Source of the DNA: Thermincola carboxydiphila
GTDB taxonomy: Bacteria > Bacillota > Thermincolia > Thermincolales > UBA2595
Direction: 5' to 3'
DNA: 64,000 nt
Assembly (NCBI GenBank): GCA_016841325.1
Contig: JAENZJ010000005.1
Coordinates: 36,624-100,623 of the forward strand
Under the pieces are notes generated by a model that saw only the letters and a list, made by a program, of their open reading frames with translations, searched no databases and had not been told where the DNA came from. Every line of letters starts with the position of its first letter. The stretch's first letter is position 1. Below are positions 15,571-24,041 of the stretch, one piece after another. Made by a program: the position numbers and the translations under genes.

Positions 15571-16879
15571 AGTTGAGTGTAATTTCCGCCAGTACCTGGT
15601 TGAATTCATCGACAAAGAGTACTGACTTTACGGGCTGTTCCGGAATTGGAATTCTGGCCATTGAGTATGGGTAAGTGATAACCTCAATTACCATTGCACC
15701 TTTGGCAGGGTCGGCCCGGCTGGTCCAAACCCGGTAAGTTATTCCTTCTTCATCAGTGACAGAGGAAATCTTATTTATATCTACTGTATATCCTCCGGTC
15801 TTTTTTTCTCCCCTGGTGACCAGGAAATAGAGGCTATTTCCAAATTCTGCAGCCAGGTAATTTTCTACAGCCTTATTTGTCTCGGCCCACTTCTGGAGTT
15901 CGGGTAACGGGTAATTATTGTCTACAGGCTCAAAAGAAACAGGTACACCACTATCGGGGATAATGGACTGGGCTATTACCACTGTCAGCGTCTTATCACC
16001 GGAGGTGTTAACCCTGATATAGTTTCCGGGAGTCAGTTGTTGAATTGCAGTGGGTTTGCCATTCAGGTAAATTAAAGAGTTTTCAGGCACTTGGACCTGG
16101 AAGGTATTGCCTGCTGCGTCAGTGATCTCAACAGCACCTTTTTCGGGACTGAGATTTTTAATAATCCCGGAAACACTGTCTGAACTCAGGTGAAGTGCAA
16201 TGTTGCTAAGCATAACTGCCGTTTCAGCCCGGGATAACGGGGTGTCAGGCTGAAACCTGCCATCAGGAAAACCGTTCATTATCTTATATTCACAGGCGAG
16301 TAAAACATATGCCCTCATGTCTTCCTTGATTTTCTGGGCATCGGAAAATGGCAGAGTGATATTGGCCCTCTTGCGTGCCGGTTTTGCTAAACCCAGGCTT
16401 CTGACGGCTAAAACTGCTGCTTCTTCTCTGGTCAGGGGTTGCTGCAGAGAAGCCTTTTGCAGCTCACTGTACAGGAGAAGTTCCTGCTTTAAGGCCAAAG
16501 CCACATAACCGGCTGCCCATTCAGGGATATTAAAGTTTATTTGCAGATATTTGTTGGCATCAAGGTCTAAGTCAGATGGTTCATAATCTAAAAGTTTTCC
16601 CAGGATAACTACTGCTTCCAGCATTGTTACCGGTTTGTTGGGTTTGAAGGTTGAATCCTCGTAACCGTTGATGACACCTTTAGCGTACATCTCCGCAATT
16701 GCTGCCTCAGCCCAGCTTCCCTTGGCATCACGAAATGGAAACGGATCCGGTACTGACTGGGAAATTACAGGCGGCATATTGAATTCCTGTACATAAGAAA
16801 AGGAAAACCCGGTTGTGAGAAAACAGGAAGCCATAAAAGAAAAAGCTGTCAGGGTGGAAACCAATTTGGTCCGAAGCAT
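15569..16879 (-). CDS. Secreted protein with three SLH domains
   Basis: A 436-residue exported protein. An N-terminal signal peptide (about residues 1-30) is followed by three S-layer homology domains: FRDAKGSWAEAAIAEMYAKG at about 47, PEWAAGYVALALKQELLL at about 113 and FSDAQKIKEDMRAYVLLA at about 177, each ending in the F-x-P motif variants with DSTFKPNKPV, the weaker second copy, and DGRFQPDTPLSRAETAVML. SLH domains bind cell-wall polymer. The C-terminal 200 residues are beta-rich and not recognised. The gene faces the opposite direction from glgA2 and they may share the 16880-17075 gap as a divergent promoter region. Confidence 0.9.
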   Translation of the reverse strand: MLRTKLVSTLTAFSFMASCFLTTGFSFSYVQEFNMPPVISQSVPDPFPFRDAKGSWAEAAIAEMYAKGVINGYEDSTFKPNKPVTMLEAVVILGKLLDYEPSDLDLDANKYLQINFNIPEWAAGYVALALKQELLLYSELQKASLQQPLTREEAAVLAVRSLGLAKPARKRANITLPFSDAQKIKEDMRAYVLLACEYKIMNGFPDGRFQPDTPLSRAETAVMLSNIALHLSSDSVSGIIKNLSPEKGAVEITDAAGNTFQVQVPENSLIYLNGKPTAIQQLTPGNYIRVNTSGDKTLTVVIAQSIIPDSGVPVSFEPVDNNYPLPELQKWAETNKAVENYLAAEFGNSLYFLVTRGEKKTGGYTVDINKISSVTDEEGITYRVWTSRADPAKGAMVIEVITYPYSMARIPIPEQPVKSVLFVDEFNQVLAEITLN

Positions 16880-17075
16880 CAGGTGAGGCCTCCCTTCTGT
16901 TTTGCTAAATTTTTCAGCTAAATATTGTTAATATAACCTATCGAAGTCAGAAAAGGTTTTGTGGGGGTAGTCAGGTATTTTACGATGCCAAACGGAATAA
17001 AAATATCCGGGTTTTCACAATCTAAAGTAAGATTATAAGTGAGGCAAAAATGAACTTTCTTCGGAGGTAGAAATT

Positions 17076-18563
17076 ATGATGCTGGACAGGAATTTGAAGG
17101 TATTATTGGCAGGGGCCGAGGTAGTGCCTTTTGCAAAAACAGGAGGGCTTGCCGATGTCATGGGCTCACTGCCCAAGGCGCTGACTGCCATGGGCAATGA
17201 TGCCAGGATCGTCCTTCCCAGGTACCAGGGTATTGATGATGTAAAAACTGTTACCGATTTTCCGGTAAGGATAGGGGGCCGGACCGAAACATGCATTGTC
17301 AGGCAGTCCCATATTGAGGCCAAATTGCCTGAAGGAGGGACAAAACAGGTCCCCGTATATTTTATTGATAACTATCATTATTATGATCGTGAGGGAATCT
17401 ACTGCCACTTTGATGATGCTGAGAGGTTTGCTTTTTTTGACCTGGCTGTACTGGAAATGCTGAAACAGATTGAATTCCAGCCTGATGTCATTCATTGTAA
17501 TGACTGGCAGTCAGGGCTGATTCCTTTTCTCTTAAAGGAAAAATATAGCCGGCATGACCCGTTTTACAGCAGGACAGCCACCGTTTTTACAGTCCATAAC
17601 CTTCTCTACCAGGGAAATTATTCCCCTGACTTTATGAAGATAATTGGGATTGGCAGTGAGTATTTTAACCCTAATTCCCTGGAATTTTACGGGCAGGTCA
17701 GTTTTATGAAGGCCGGACTTGTATATGGTGATGTTATTAACACCGTCAGCAAGAGATATGCTCAGGAAATTCAAACACCCGAGTTTGGGCTGGGTTTTGA
17801 AGGGTTGCTGCGGAAAAGGTCTCAGGACCTTCACGGTATAGTCAACGGAATCAACTATCATGAGTTCAATCCGGAAACTGACCCGCGTATTTTTAGGGCA
17901 TACAATTCACGTTCAGTTCAGGATAAGTACGAAAACAAGTTCAGCCTACAGAAAGAAATGGACCTGCCTGTCAGAGATGTGCCGGTGATCGGACTGGTTT
18001 CAAGGCTTGTTGACCAGAAGGGCCTTGACCTGATTCCAGAAATAGTTGATGAGATGCTAAAAGAAGATATCCAGTTTATCGTTTTGGGGGAAGGTGACCG
18101 GTATTATGAGGAAATGTTTGCCGGCATCAGGGACCGTTATCCCCAAAAGATGGGGTTATATATCGGGTATAACGGCATCCTGGCCCAGAGGATTTATGCC
18201 GGCTCAGACATGTTCCTGATGCCTTCCAAGTTTGAACCGTGCGGTTTGGGACAGCTCATCAGCCTGAGATACGGAACAGTCCCGATAGTGAGGGCTACCG
18301 GAGGGCTTGCCGATACCATTGTTGATTATGACATGGATACGAATTCGGGTAACGGTTTTTCCTTCGAAGTTTATGATTCGGCTATGCTGCTGGAAACAGT
18401 TAAACGGGCACTAAGGTTATACCGCGATTATCCCGATAGGTGGCGGAGCCTGATTGTTTCCGGAATGGAAAATGATTTTTCATGGAACAGGTCTGCTGCA
18501 GAATACCTTGAATTATATGACCTGGCCATTAACAAGCACACCCGCAGTTACAGGATAGCCTGA
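17076..18563 (+). CDS. glgA: Glycogen synthase, copy 2 (GT5)
   Basis: A 495-residue GT5 enzyme with FAKTGGLADVMGSLP (Lys21), VIHCNDWQSGLIPFLL, VHNLLYQGNYSPDFM and the C-terminal MPSKFEPCGLGQLISLRYG. It is a close paralogue of the protein at 12248-13723, sharing length, domain order and catalytic segments, with a lower match in the loop regions. Start ATG 17076 follows CGGAGGTAG. The gene is monocistronic, ended by a strong terminator. Two GT5 synthases may differ in primer use or in expression. Confidence 0.95.
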   Translation: MMLDRNLKVLLAGAEVVPFAKTGGLADVMGSLPKALTAMGNDARIVLPRYQGIDDVKTVTDFPVRIGGRTETCIVRQSHIEAKLPEGGTKQVPVYFIDNYHYYDREGIYCHFDDAERFAFFDLAVLEMLKQIEFQPDVIHCNDWQSGLIPFLLKEKYSRHDPFYSRTATVFTVHNLLYQGNYSPDFMKIIGIGSEYFNPNSLEFYGQVSFMKAGLVYGDVINTVSKRYAQEIQTPEFGLGFEGLLRKRSQDLHGIVNGINYHEFNPETDPRIFRAYNSRSVQDKYENKFSLQKEMDLPVRDVPVIGLVSRLVDQKGLDLIPEIVDEMLKEDIQFIVLGEGDRYYEEMFAGIRDRYPQKMGLYIGYNGILAQRIYAGSDMFLMPSKFEPCGLGQLISLRYGTVPIVRATGGLADTIVDYDMDTNSGNGFSFEVYDSAMLLETVKRALRLYRDYPDRWRSLIVSGMENDFSWNRSAAEYLELYDLAINKHTRSYRIA

Positions 18564-18585
18564 ACATTAAATAAGGTCTTAAGCT

Positions 18586-18633
18586 AAAAAGGCAGGTAAC
18601 TTCCTTTCCCGAGGAAATATTACCTGCCTTTTT
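18586..18633 (+). terminator. Rho-independent terminator
   Basis: AAAAAGGCAGGTAA (18586-18599) pairs with TTACCTGCCTTTTT (18620-18633), a 14-bp stem ending in the T-run, directly downstream of the second glgA. Confidence 0.92.
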
Positions 18634-18785
18634 AAGCGAAAACCGGTATATGCCCCGGGTTGCAGCTGCCGATATGTGCCGAAAATAAGGAAATTTTATA
18701 AAAATATCAGAATATAGTGAAGGAATTATGTGGCATTCGTCGAATATAAGCTTAAATACAGAGTGTCCCTTCGGGGAGGTTGTCT

Positions 18786-20045
18786 ATGACCCGGTACTAC
18801 ATAGCAGTAACATTAATTAACATTCTTCTTGCCTCATTTTTTTATTTCAAATCAACAAATACGGGCTTGTCAACCAAGGCCTTTATTTTTATTGGCGGGC
18901 TTTCGCTGCTGATCGGGATTGGTTTTCCGCTTTTAACAGGATTTTTTGATATTTACGTTGTCATTGGCATTAATTTGTTAATAATAAGCTTGGGAACTTA
19001 TAAAATTACCCAACTGGAACATAGGGCTCCATCGGATGCCGAGACAGAGAACCCAGGCCTGAGGGATAAGAAACCTGAGAATACAGACCCGGCTGTGCTG
19101 GTTGCGGCTGCTGCCGAGGATATTTTATCAGATGAATGTTCGGACGGAGCGGAGAATCGAGATATACCAGCAGCACTTTCTGAAGGCTTTGTGGAAAAAC
19201 AGGCAGAACCACATACAGAAAGACCGGAGACAGAAGAACGGGAAATAGAGGAAATGGTAATAGAAGAACCGGTAATAGAAGAACCGGTAATAGAAGAACC
19301 GGAATTTCAGGAGAAGGAACCACGAGGAGCAGATAGTGAAGAAGTGAAAGCCGGGCAAGAGGTACCTGAAGAATTACCAGTGGAAGAGTCAGTAGCCTCA
19401 GAAGGAGCAGAAGGAACTGAAGGGACAGAAGGAACAGAAGGAGCAGTCGCCGCAGAAGGACCGGAAATAATTGAAGACAAAGCGGTAGAGGATACAATAG
19501 AGGATAGAGTAGTGGAAACAGTAGAAGCAGCCGCAGGCGGGGAAGGAGAACAAGGAGCGGAAGATAATACAGGCATGCTGCCTGGTCAGGATAATACCGT
19601 ACAGGGAGAAGAGACTATGATTTCTCAACAGCATGGTGCCCAAGAAATACAGGAATTGATATATTCTTATGTCGACAGGGGATTTGATGCCAAAACCGGA
19701 GGAAAACTTGACCTGGCAATAAAATACTTTTCTTCAGCACTTGACCTGGACCCACCCCCGGACCTGAAGAAGATGCTGGTTTATGATCTGCATTCCATGT
19801 ACAGGGAACTGGGACAATATCCGGAAGCCAAACAATGCATGGAGGATTTACTGGAGAGCACGTCCGGGGACTTATCCAATGAAGAGGTCCGGGAAATAAA
19901 AATCAGTATTAAATATGTGGAGATATTACAGGAAATGCTTAATAAGGCCAATACGCCAAATTTGCCCTATTCAAAGCTGCCGGCCCTGATCAAGGTCAGT
20001 GTGGAGGGGAAGGTAGACCAGTGGCTGAACGAAGCTTTTAACTAA
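18786..20045 (+). CDS. Membrane-anchored acidic protein with C-terminal TPR-like domain
   Basis: A 419-residue protein. Three hydrophobic segments (about residues 5-22, 31-50, 53-72) anchor it; then comes a 190-residue, extremely Glu-rich region with short repeats (EEPVIEEPVIEEPEF; EGTEGTEGTEG), then a helical C-terminal region of about 130 residues with TPR spacing (ELIYSYVDRGFDA; GGKLDLAIKYFSSALDL; LGQYPEAKQCMEDLL). ATG 18786 follows GGGGAGG. It is probably a scaffold at the membrane; partners are unknown. The DNA encoding the acidic region contains a 15-base unit repeated three times (19256-19300). Confidence 0.65.
   Translation: MTRYYIAVTLINILLASFFYFKSTNTGLSTKAFIFIGGLSLLIGIGFPLLTGFFDIYVVIGINLLIISLGTYKITQLEHRAPSDAETENPGLRDKKPENTDPAVLVAAAAEDILSDECSDGAENRDIPAALSEGFVEKQAEPHTERPETEEREIEEMVIEEPVIEEPVIEEPEFQEKEPRGADSEEVKAGQEVPEELPVEESVASEGAEGTEGTEGTEGAVAAEGPEIIEDKAVEDTIEDRVVETVEAAAGGEGEQGAEDNTGMLPGQDNTVQGEETMISQQHGAQEIQELIYSYVDRGFDAKTGGKLDLAIKYFSSALDLDPPPDLKKMLVYDLHSMYRELGQYPEAKQCMEDLLESTSGDLSNEEVREIKISIKYVEILQEMLNKANTPNLPYSKLPALIKVSVEGKVDQWLNEAFN
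19256..19300 (+). repeat. 15-bp tandem repeat, three copies
   Basis: GGTAATAGAAGAACC is repeated exactly three times at 19256, 19271 and 19286, encoding the VIEEP units of the acidic region. The identity at every base suggests recent slippage expansion. Confidence 0.85.
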
Positions 20046-20118
20046 TCGTTCTGATAAAGTCTGACCAGACTTTTAGATTTTTCATATAAAGTAAAGCCTT
20101 ATGATAGGAGAGTAGGTA

Positions 20119-20904
20119 ATGAAACGAAGTGAAGAACTGTTGGGATTGTCAGTCATCAGCATTGAAGACGGGAAAGAGCTGGGAACGGTAAGTGATCTGG
20201 TAATAAATGCCGGGAATGGGCTGGTACAGTATTTGGTCGTAGATAACGGTCTCCGGTACCTGGGTATTAAGGTTTTACCATTCAGACTTGTTGAAGGTGT
20301 TGGGGAGGATGCAGTTACCGTGCAGAATTCTTCCTGTATAGTTGACCTTGGTGATGAGCCCGAAATACACGCGCTTCTCGAGCAAAACGTGCGGGTCAAA
20401 GGTACCAGGGTAATGACCAGAAAAGGTAAAATGATTGGTACCGTCAGCGAAATTATAGTCGATGAGGACAATGAAGGCCGTATCGAAGCCTGTGAGATGA
20501 CTCCTTTGGATGATACAGAGAGCAAACAATTAATTCCTTCAGACAAGGTTATTACTTTTGGCAAAGATGTCCTGATAGTTAATGAGTCATTGGAATCTTC
20601 CGGCGAAAATACTTCAGGTCAAGTGAAGGATTCAGTTGACGGCACTCCTCCTGAAGCTTCAGAAATGCCTGCTTCAGAAATGAAGGATGCAGAGAAAGCA
20701 GAGGCCCAGCAACAGTCTGAAGCTGCAAAATTATTTGAAGAAAGGCAGCGGAAATATCTTGTAGGCAGAAAAGTAAGCAAAAGGATTGAAACCGAGACGG
20801 GAGAAGTTGTAGCTGAAGAGGGAGACGTTATTACCGAAGAATTACTGGATAAAGCCAAAGCGGCCGGTAAGTTCTCCGAACTTTCCATGAATACCAGGGC
20901 GTAG
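20119..20904 (+). CDS. PRC-barrel domain protein
   Basis: A 261-residue protein with two PRC-barrel units: residues 1-45 (LLGLSVISIEDGKELGTVSD) and about 95-140 (VKGTRVMTRKGKMIGTVSEI), each with the family pattern of a short strand, a Gly-rich turn and a G-T/S-V step. The rest is helical with KYLVGRKVSKRIETETGE near residue 215. PRC barrels bind proteins in sporulation, photosynthesis and RNA-processing factors; no specific role is shown. A later motif of the YrrD type may be present but is uncertain. It is followed after 35 bases by the VanW gene, so they likely form an operon. Confidence 0.78.
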   Translation: MKRSEELLGLSVISIEDGKELGTVSDLVINAGNGLVQYLVVDNGLRYLGIKVLPFRLVEGVGEDAVTVQNSSCIVDLGDEPEIHALLEQNVRVKGTRVMTRKGKMIGTVSEIIVDEDNEGRIEACEMTPLDDTESKQLIPSDKVITFGKDVLIVNESLESSGENTSGQVKDSVDGTPPEASEMPASEMKDAEKAEAQQQSEAAKLFEERQRKYLVGRKVSKRIETETGEVVAEEGDVITEELLDKAKAAGKFSELSMNTRA

Positions 20905-20939
20905 AACTTTCGGAGCAATCCAGGTAGGGGGAGCGAAAA

Positions 20940-22208
20940 ATGACCGTTTTTCATAAAAAATACCTGTTGATTGCCGCTTTTCTGATATCCCAGGGCTTGG
21001 TCAGCATTATTGGTGGACTGGCTTTTGCTTCTGTCCCCGGGGAGAATACTATTTTCCCTGGGGTTTTTATTAGCGGTATTGATGTCGGGGGAATGACCGG
21101 CAAACAGGCTGCAGCCTTGCTGGGGAAGAACCGTCACAAGCTTCAGGCTGAAAACATAATTTTACAGTATAATGACAGAAAATGGCTTTACACTTTTGAA
21201 GAAATGGGGATTACCTTTAATATGCAGGCCACTGTTGAGAAGGCGCTTCAGGAAGGGAAAAGCGGAAATCATCTTTTCAGAGTGCTGGAAGCATTTAGAA
21301 TCAGGTACAGTAACCCAAATCTTCCCCTGGAATATACTTTGGATGAATCCAAATTTAAGGATGCCCTTAAGGAGATCGCCAAAGAACTTAATGTTCCACC
21401 GGCAAATGCCACTGCTATACATGAAAATGGCAAAATCAGCCTGATTCCGGAAACTGAAGGTAAATTAGTTGACATACCGGCAACCATGGCACAGGTCAAA
21501 AAGGCCATTAACAGGCCTGGTAACGAGTCTGTGGAAATCCAGGTTGCCCGGGTGGTGCCGGATATCAGGGTTTCACACCTTAAGGGTATTAATGAGGTGC
21601 TCGGTACCGGCATTACATCTTTTTCGCCTGCCGATAAGGAAAGGGCCAAAAACATAGACCTGGCTGCCAAAATGTTAAATGGTACAGTTATCCAGCCGGG
21701 ACAGATTTTCTCCTTTAATACGGTGGTTGGCCCTAGGGTGAGGGAAAAGGGTTACCGCAGCGCCCCGGTACTGATAGACGGACGGCTGGCTGAGGGTACG
21801 GGGGGTGGTGTCTGCCAGGCTGCCACAACACTCTATGAGGCAGCATTGTACTCCGGAATGGAGATCAAGGAGAGACATCCCCATTCTTCGCCCCCTGCAT
21901 ATATTAGTCCCGGTATGGATGCAGCAGTTGTATACGGGGAAATGGACCTGAAATTTCTTAATAATACCGGTAAACCGGTATACATATCCGCTGTTGTTGC
22001 CGATAACCGGGTTAGTATCAGGCTTTTGGGTTCCGGAAAACCAGGTGAATCTGTTCAGGTAGTTTCCGAGAACAGTACTGATGATCAAAATCAGAGGGCA
22101 GAAAGGTCTTATGTCAGGGTTTATAGAATATTCTATAACAATGGTACAGAAGATAGGAGGGAACTAATGTCTGAAGATTACTATCGCAAAGGGATAATAA
22201 TAAAGTGA
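20940..22208 (+). CDS. VanW family protein with PG-binding domain
   Basis: A 422-residue exported or membrane-anchored protein. One N-terminal hydrophobic segment (about residues 9-30) is followed by a peptidoglycan-binding type 4 domain (about 60-190) and a VanW domain with QIFSFNTVVGPR, GYRSAPVLIDGRL and GTGGGVCQAATTLYEAAL. VanW proteins occur in Gram-positive cell-wall loci and glycopeptide resistance clusters but no enzymatic activity is proved. The start follows GTAGGGGGAGCG. Its stop overlaps the longest frame of the DUF503 gene. Confidence 0.87.
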   Translation: MTVFHKKYLLIAAFLISQGLVSIIGGLAFASVPGENTIFPGVFISGIDVGGMTGKQAAALLGKNRHKLQAENIILQYNDRKWLYTFEEMGITFNMQATVEKALQEGKSGNHLFRVLEAFRIRYSNPNLPLEYTLDESKFKDALKEIAKELNVPPANATAIHENGKISLIPETEGKLVDIPATMAQVKKAINRPGNESVEIQVARVVPDIRVSHLKGINEVLGTGITSFSPADKERAKNIDLAAKMLNGTVIQPGQIFSFNTVVGPRVREKGYRSAPVLIDGRLAEGTGGGVCQAATTLYEAALYSGMEIKERHPHSSPPAYISPGMDAAVVYGEMDLKFLNNTGKPVYISAVVADNRVSIRLLGSGKPGESVQVVSENSTDDQNQRAERSYVRVYRIFYNNGTEDRRELMSEDYYRKGIIIK

Positions 22209-22228
22209 CTTGGAGGTTCCGGCCAATT

Positions 22229-22510
22229 ATGTTTGCAGGTTTGTGTACTGTGGAATTGCGGTTAGACTGGTCTAACTCCCTAAAGGACAAACGGCGGGAA
22301 ATCAAGAGCCTGATTGACAGGGTCCGTTTTAAATTTAATGTTTCCATTGCAGAGACAGGGTGTCAGGATGAGTGGAGGAAGGCTGTCCTGGGTTTTGCAG
22401 CGGTAAGCTCGGACCGGAGACATGTAGACAGTATGGTTAATGAGGTAATCAAATTCATTGAACGGAATACGGATGCAGAAATGATGTCATTTAATACCGA
22501 GATAATATGA
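22229..22510 (+). CDS. DUF503 (YlxP-like) family protein
   Basis: A 93-residue protein starting MFAGLCTVELRLDW. The segment SLKDKRREIKSLIDRVR and then FNVSIAE...DEWRKAVLGFAAVSSDRRH follow DUF503 closely; Bacillus YlxP sits in the nusA-infB-rbfA region. The function is unclear. ATG 22229 matches the family start and is preceded by GGAGG; GTG 22205 is an alternative that would overlap the VanW stop. Confidence 0.85.
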   Translation: MFAGLCTVELRLDWSNSLKDKRREIKSLIDRVRFKFNVSIAETGCQDEWRKAVLGFAAVSSDRRHVDSMVNEVIKFIERNTDAEMMSFNTEII

Positions 22511-22538
22511 AGGGGATGTCATAGGACAGCCCCTTTTT
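22510..22538 (+). terminator. Rho-independent terminator
   Basis: AAGGGGATGTC pairs with GGACAGCCCCTT around a short loop and runs into five T residues immediately after the DUF503 stop, closing the PRC-VanW-DUF503 group. Confidence 0.82.
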
Positions 22539-22657
22539 GCATGAAAAGAAAGGGTAAGTGTATTTCGTTATTTGCCATTCAACTAAATTTTCCAGCACTA
22601 AAATTTTCTAGGTAAAACAATAATAATAATGAAAATACTTTACTAGGAGTGGTTTAA

Positions 22658-23209
22658 GTGTTCAAAATCAAAGATAGAGTTGTTTTAGGTGTTGTGGCTG
22701 GTTTAGCCGGAAATGTCCTTAAAATGGCGGTTGATGAAATTTCCATCAAAAAGAAGATATCACAGCGTTCATTTCGTGAGACTGCCGCAGGTGTGTGGGT
22801 ATCAAAAAAAAGTGAAGCCACCAATATAAAAGGACAAATCCTCGGGGGGTTACTTGATTTTGGAATGGGTATATTGGGCGGTATTTCAACGGTGCATTTC
22901 CTGTCGAAAACCGGGCGTGACCATGTCATAATCAAAGGAATTACTTCAGGAATAACGATGGGTTCGTTAATTACTTTCGTTATGGGAACTCTGCCCCAAA
23001 ATCAAGTTAGACCCAAAGATGCCGCAAGCAACCTATCCTATATGCTGAGTCATGCCGTATACGGACTTGTAACAACTACTGTAACCGCAAAATTAGGACA
23101 CCCATCGTTATTTGATGCCAAACCAAAAAACGACTATCTTGATCCTACAGAACCGACGACAGAGCAAACAATTGGACAAAACATCTATCAAGTTAAGGAA
23201 CAGAAATAA
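22658..23209 (+). CDS. Membrane protein, unknown
   Basis: A 183-residue protein with four likely membrane segments (about residues 8-26, 64-84, 95-114 and 128-146), starting at GTG 22658 behind AGGAG. It shares general layout with the 156-residue protein at 3548-4018, including a gly-rich first helix and a central pair. The C-terminal 40 residues are polar (DPTEPTTEQTIGQN). No family name can be supported. It is flanked by gaps and appears to be monocistronic. Confidence 0.6.
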   Translation: MFKIKDRVVLGVVAGLAGNVLKMAVDEISIKKKISQRSFRETAAGVWVSKKSEATNIKGQILGGLLDFGMGILGGISTVHFLSKTGRDHVIIKGITSGITMGSLITFVMGTLPQNQVRPKDAASNLSYMLSHAVYGLVTTTVTAKLGHPSLFDAKPKNDYLDPTEPTTEQTIGQNIYQVKEQK

Positions 23210-23270
23210 CAAAATAGATTCATTTGTAACATAAAGGCTGCCTGAGGGGCAGCCTAAGTAATGGATGATA

Positions 23271-24002
23271 TTACTGAAATGACCTCCAGTGGAGGTAGTT
23301 ATAAAGGTCTCCCAGGGTGTGTATATTTCGCGAAGCCAGTATTTTCAGAAACTCCAGCAGAATTTCAGCTGTTACCAGGGCATCACCGAGAGAGGTATGC
23401 CGCCCCTCCGGAGACAGGTTATAGAACCTGATGAGGGCGTCCAGGGTCTGGCAGTTTTTTCCTGTGAGGAGGGCATTGGCCAGGATAAATGTATCGACTA
23501 TGTGATGAGATATTTTAGTATGGCAGTATTGTTTTAGTTTAATATTAATGAAATGGAGGTCAAAATCTGAATTATGGGCTACCAGCACACTGTTTCTGGC
23601 GAAATCAAGGAATTCATTAAGTACCCAGAGGATAGACGGGGAATTTTCCACCATTTCATTGGTAATTCCGGTGATTTCAGTGGCAAGGGGTGGGATTTCC
23701 CGATGGGGGTTGACCAGTTGGTCAAAATATGAATCCTTTTTAAGCTGCCCGTTTTCTACCACCACAGCGCTCACTGAGGTGATCTCATCTCCGCTGAAGG
23801 GATACAGCCCGGTTGTTTCCAGGTCGAAGACTACGAATCTGGCCTTCATCAGGGGGGTATCCAGGGGGATTTTATTTTTTTCTGCCGCGATTTTATACCT
23901 AATCTCGAGAAGCACCGCGGGGTCTATCTCTCCCGAGACAATGTCTTTTCTGGGGCTTCTCAAACCTACGGCCCATTGAAGGATTCTAAACAGATCTTTC
24001 AT
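23271..24002 (-). CDS. DnaQ-type DEDDh 3'-5' exonuclease
   Basis: A 243-residue exonuclease. ExoI is FVVFDLETTGLYPF (Asp and Glu), ExoII HNSDFDLHF, and ExoIII HTSLGDALVTAEILL, giving the complete DEDDh set. The first 45 residues are an N-terminal extension. It could proofread with a polymerase or degrade RNA or DNA oligonucleotides; relatives encoded next to CBS/DUF294 proteins are common. It lies 39 bases after the cNMP/CBS/DUF294 gene on the same strand and is likely translated from the same message. Confidence 0.87.
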   Translation of the reverse strand: MKDLFRILQWAVGLRSPRKDIVSGEIDPAVLLEIRYKIAAEKNKIPLDTPLMKARFVVFDLETTGLYPFSGDEITSVSAVVVENGQLKKDSYFDQLVNPHREIPPLATEITGITNEMVENSPSILWVLNEFLDFARNSVLVAHNSDFDLHFINIKLKQYCHTKISHHIVDTFILANALLTGKNCQTLDALIRFYNLSPEGRHTSLGDALVTAEILLEFLKILASRNIHTLGDLYNYLHWRSFQ

Positions 24003-24041
24003 CTGTACACACTTCCTCCGGTAAAATGCCGGCAGGTCAGG

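Noticed and set aside
18736..18744. A Spo0A-box-like site (TTCGTCGAA)
   Set aside because: One mismatch to the usual TTTGTCGAA core, a single copy, and no sporulation gene next to it. Too weak to list.
23236..23256. Terminator after the membrane gene at 22658
   Set aside because: GGCTGCC/GGCAGCC can pair but there is no T-run on either strand, so it was not listed as a terminator.
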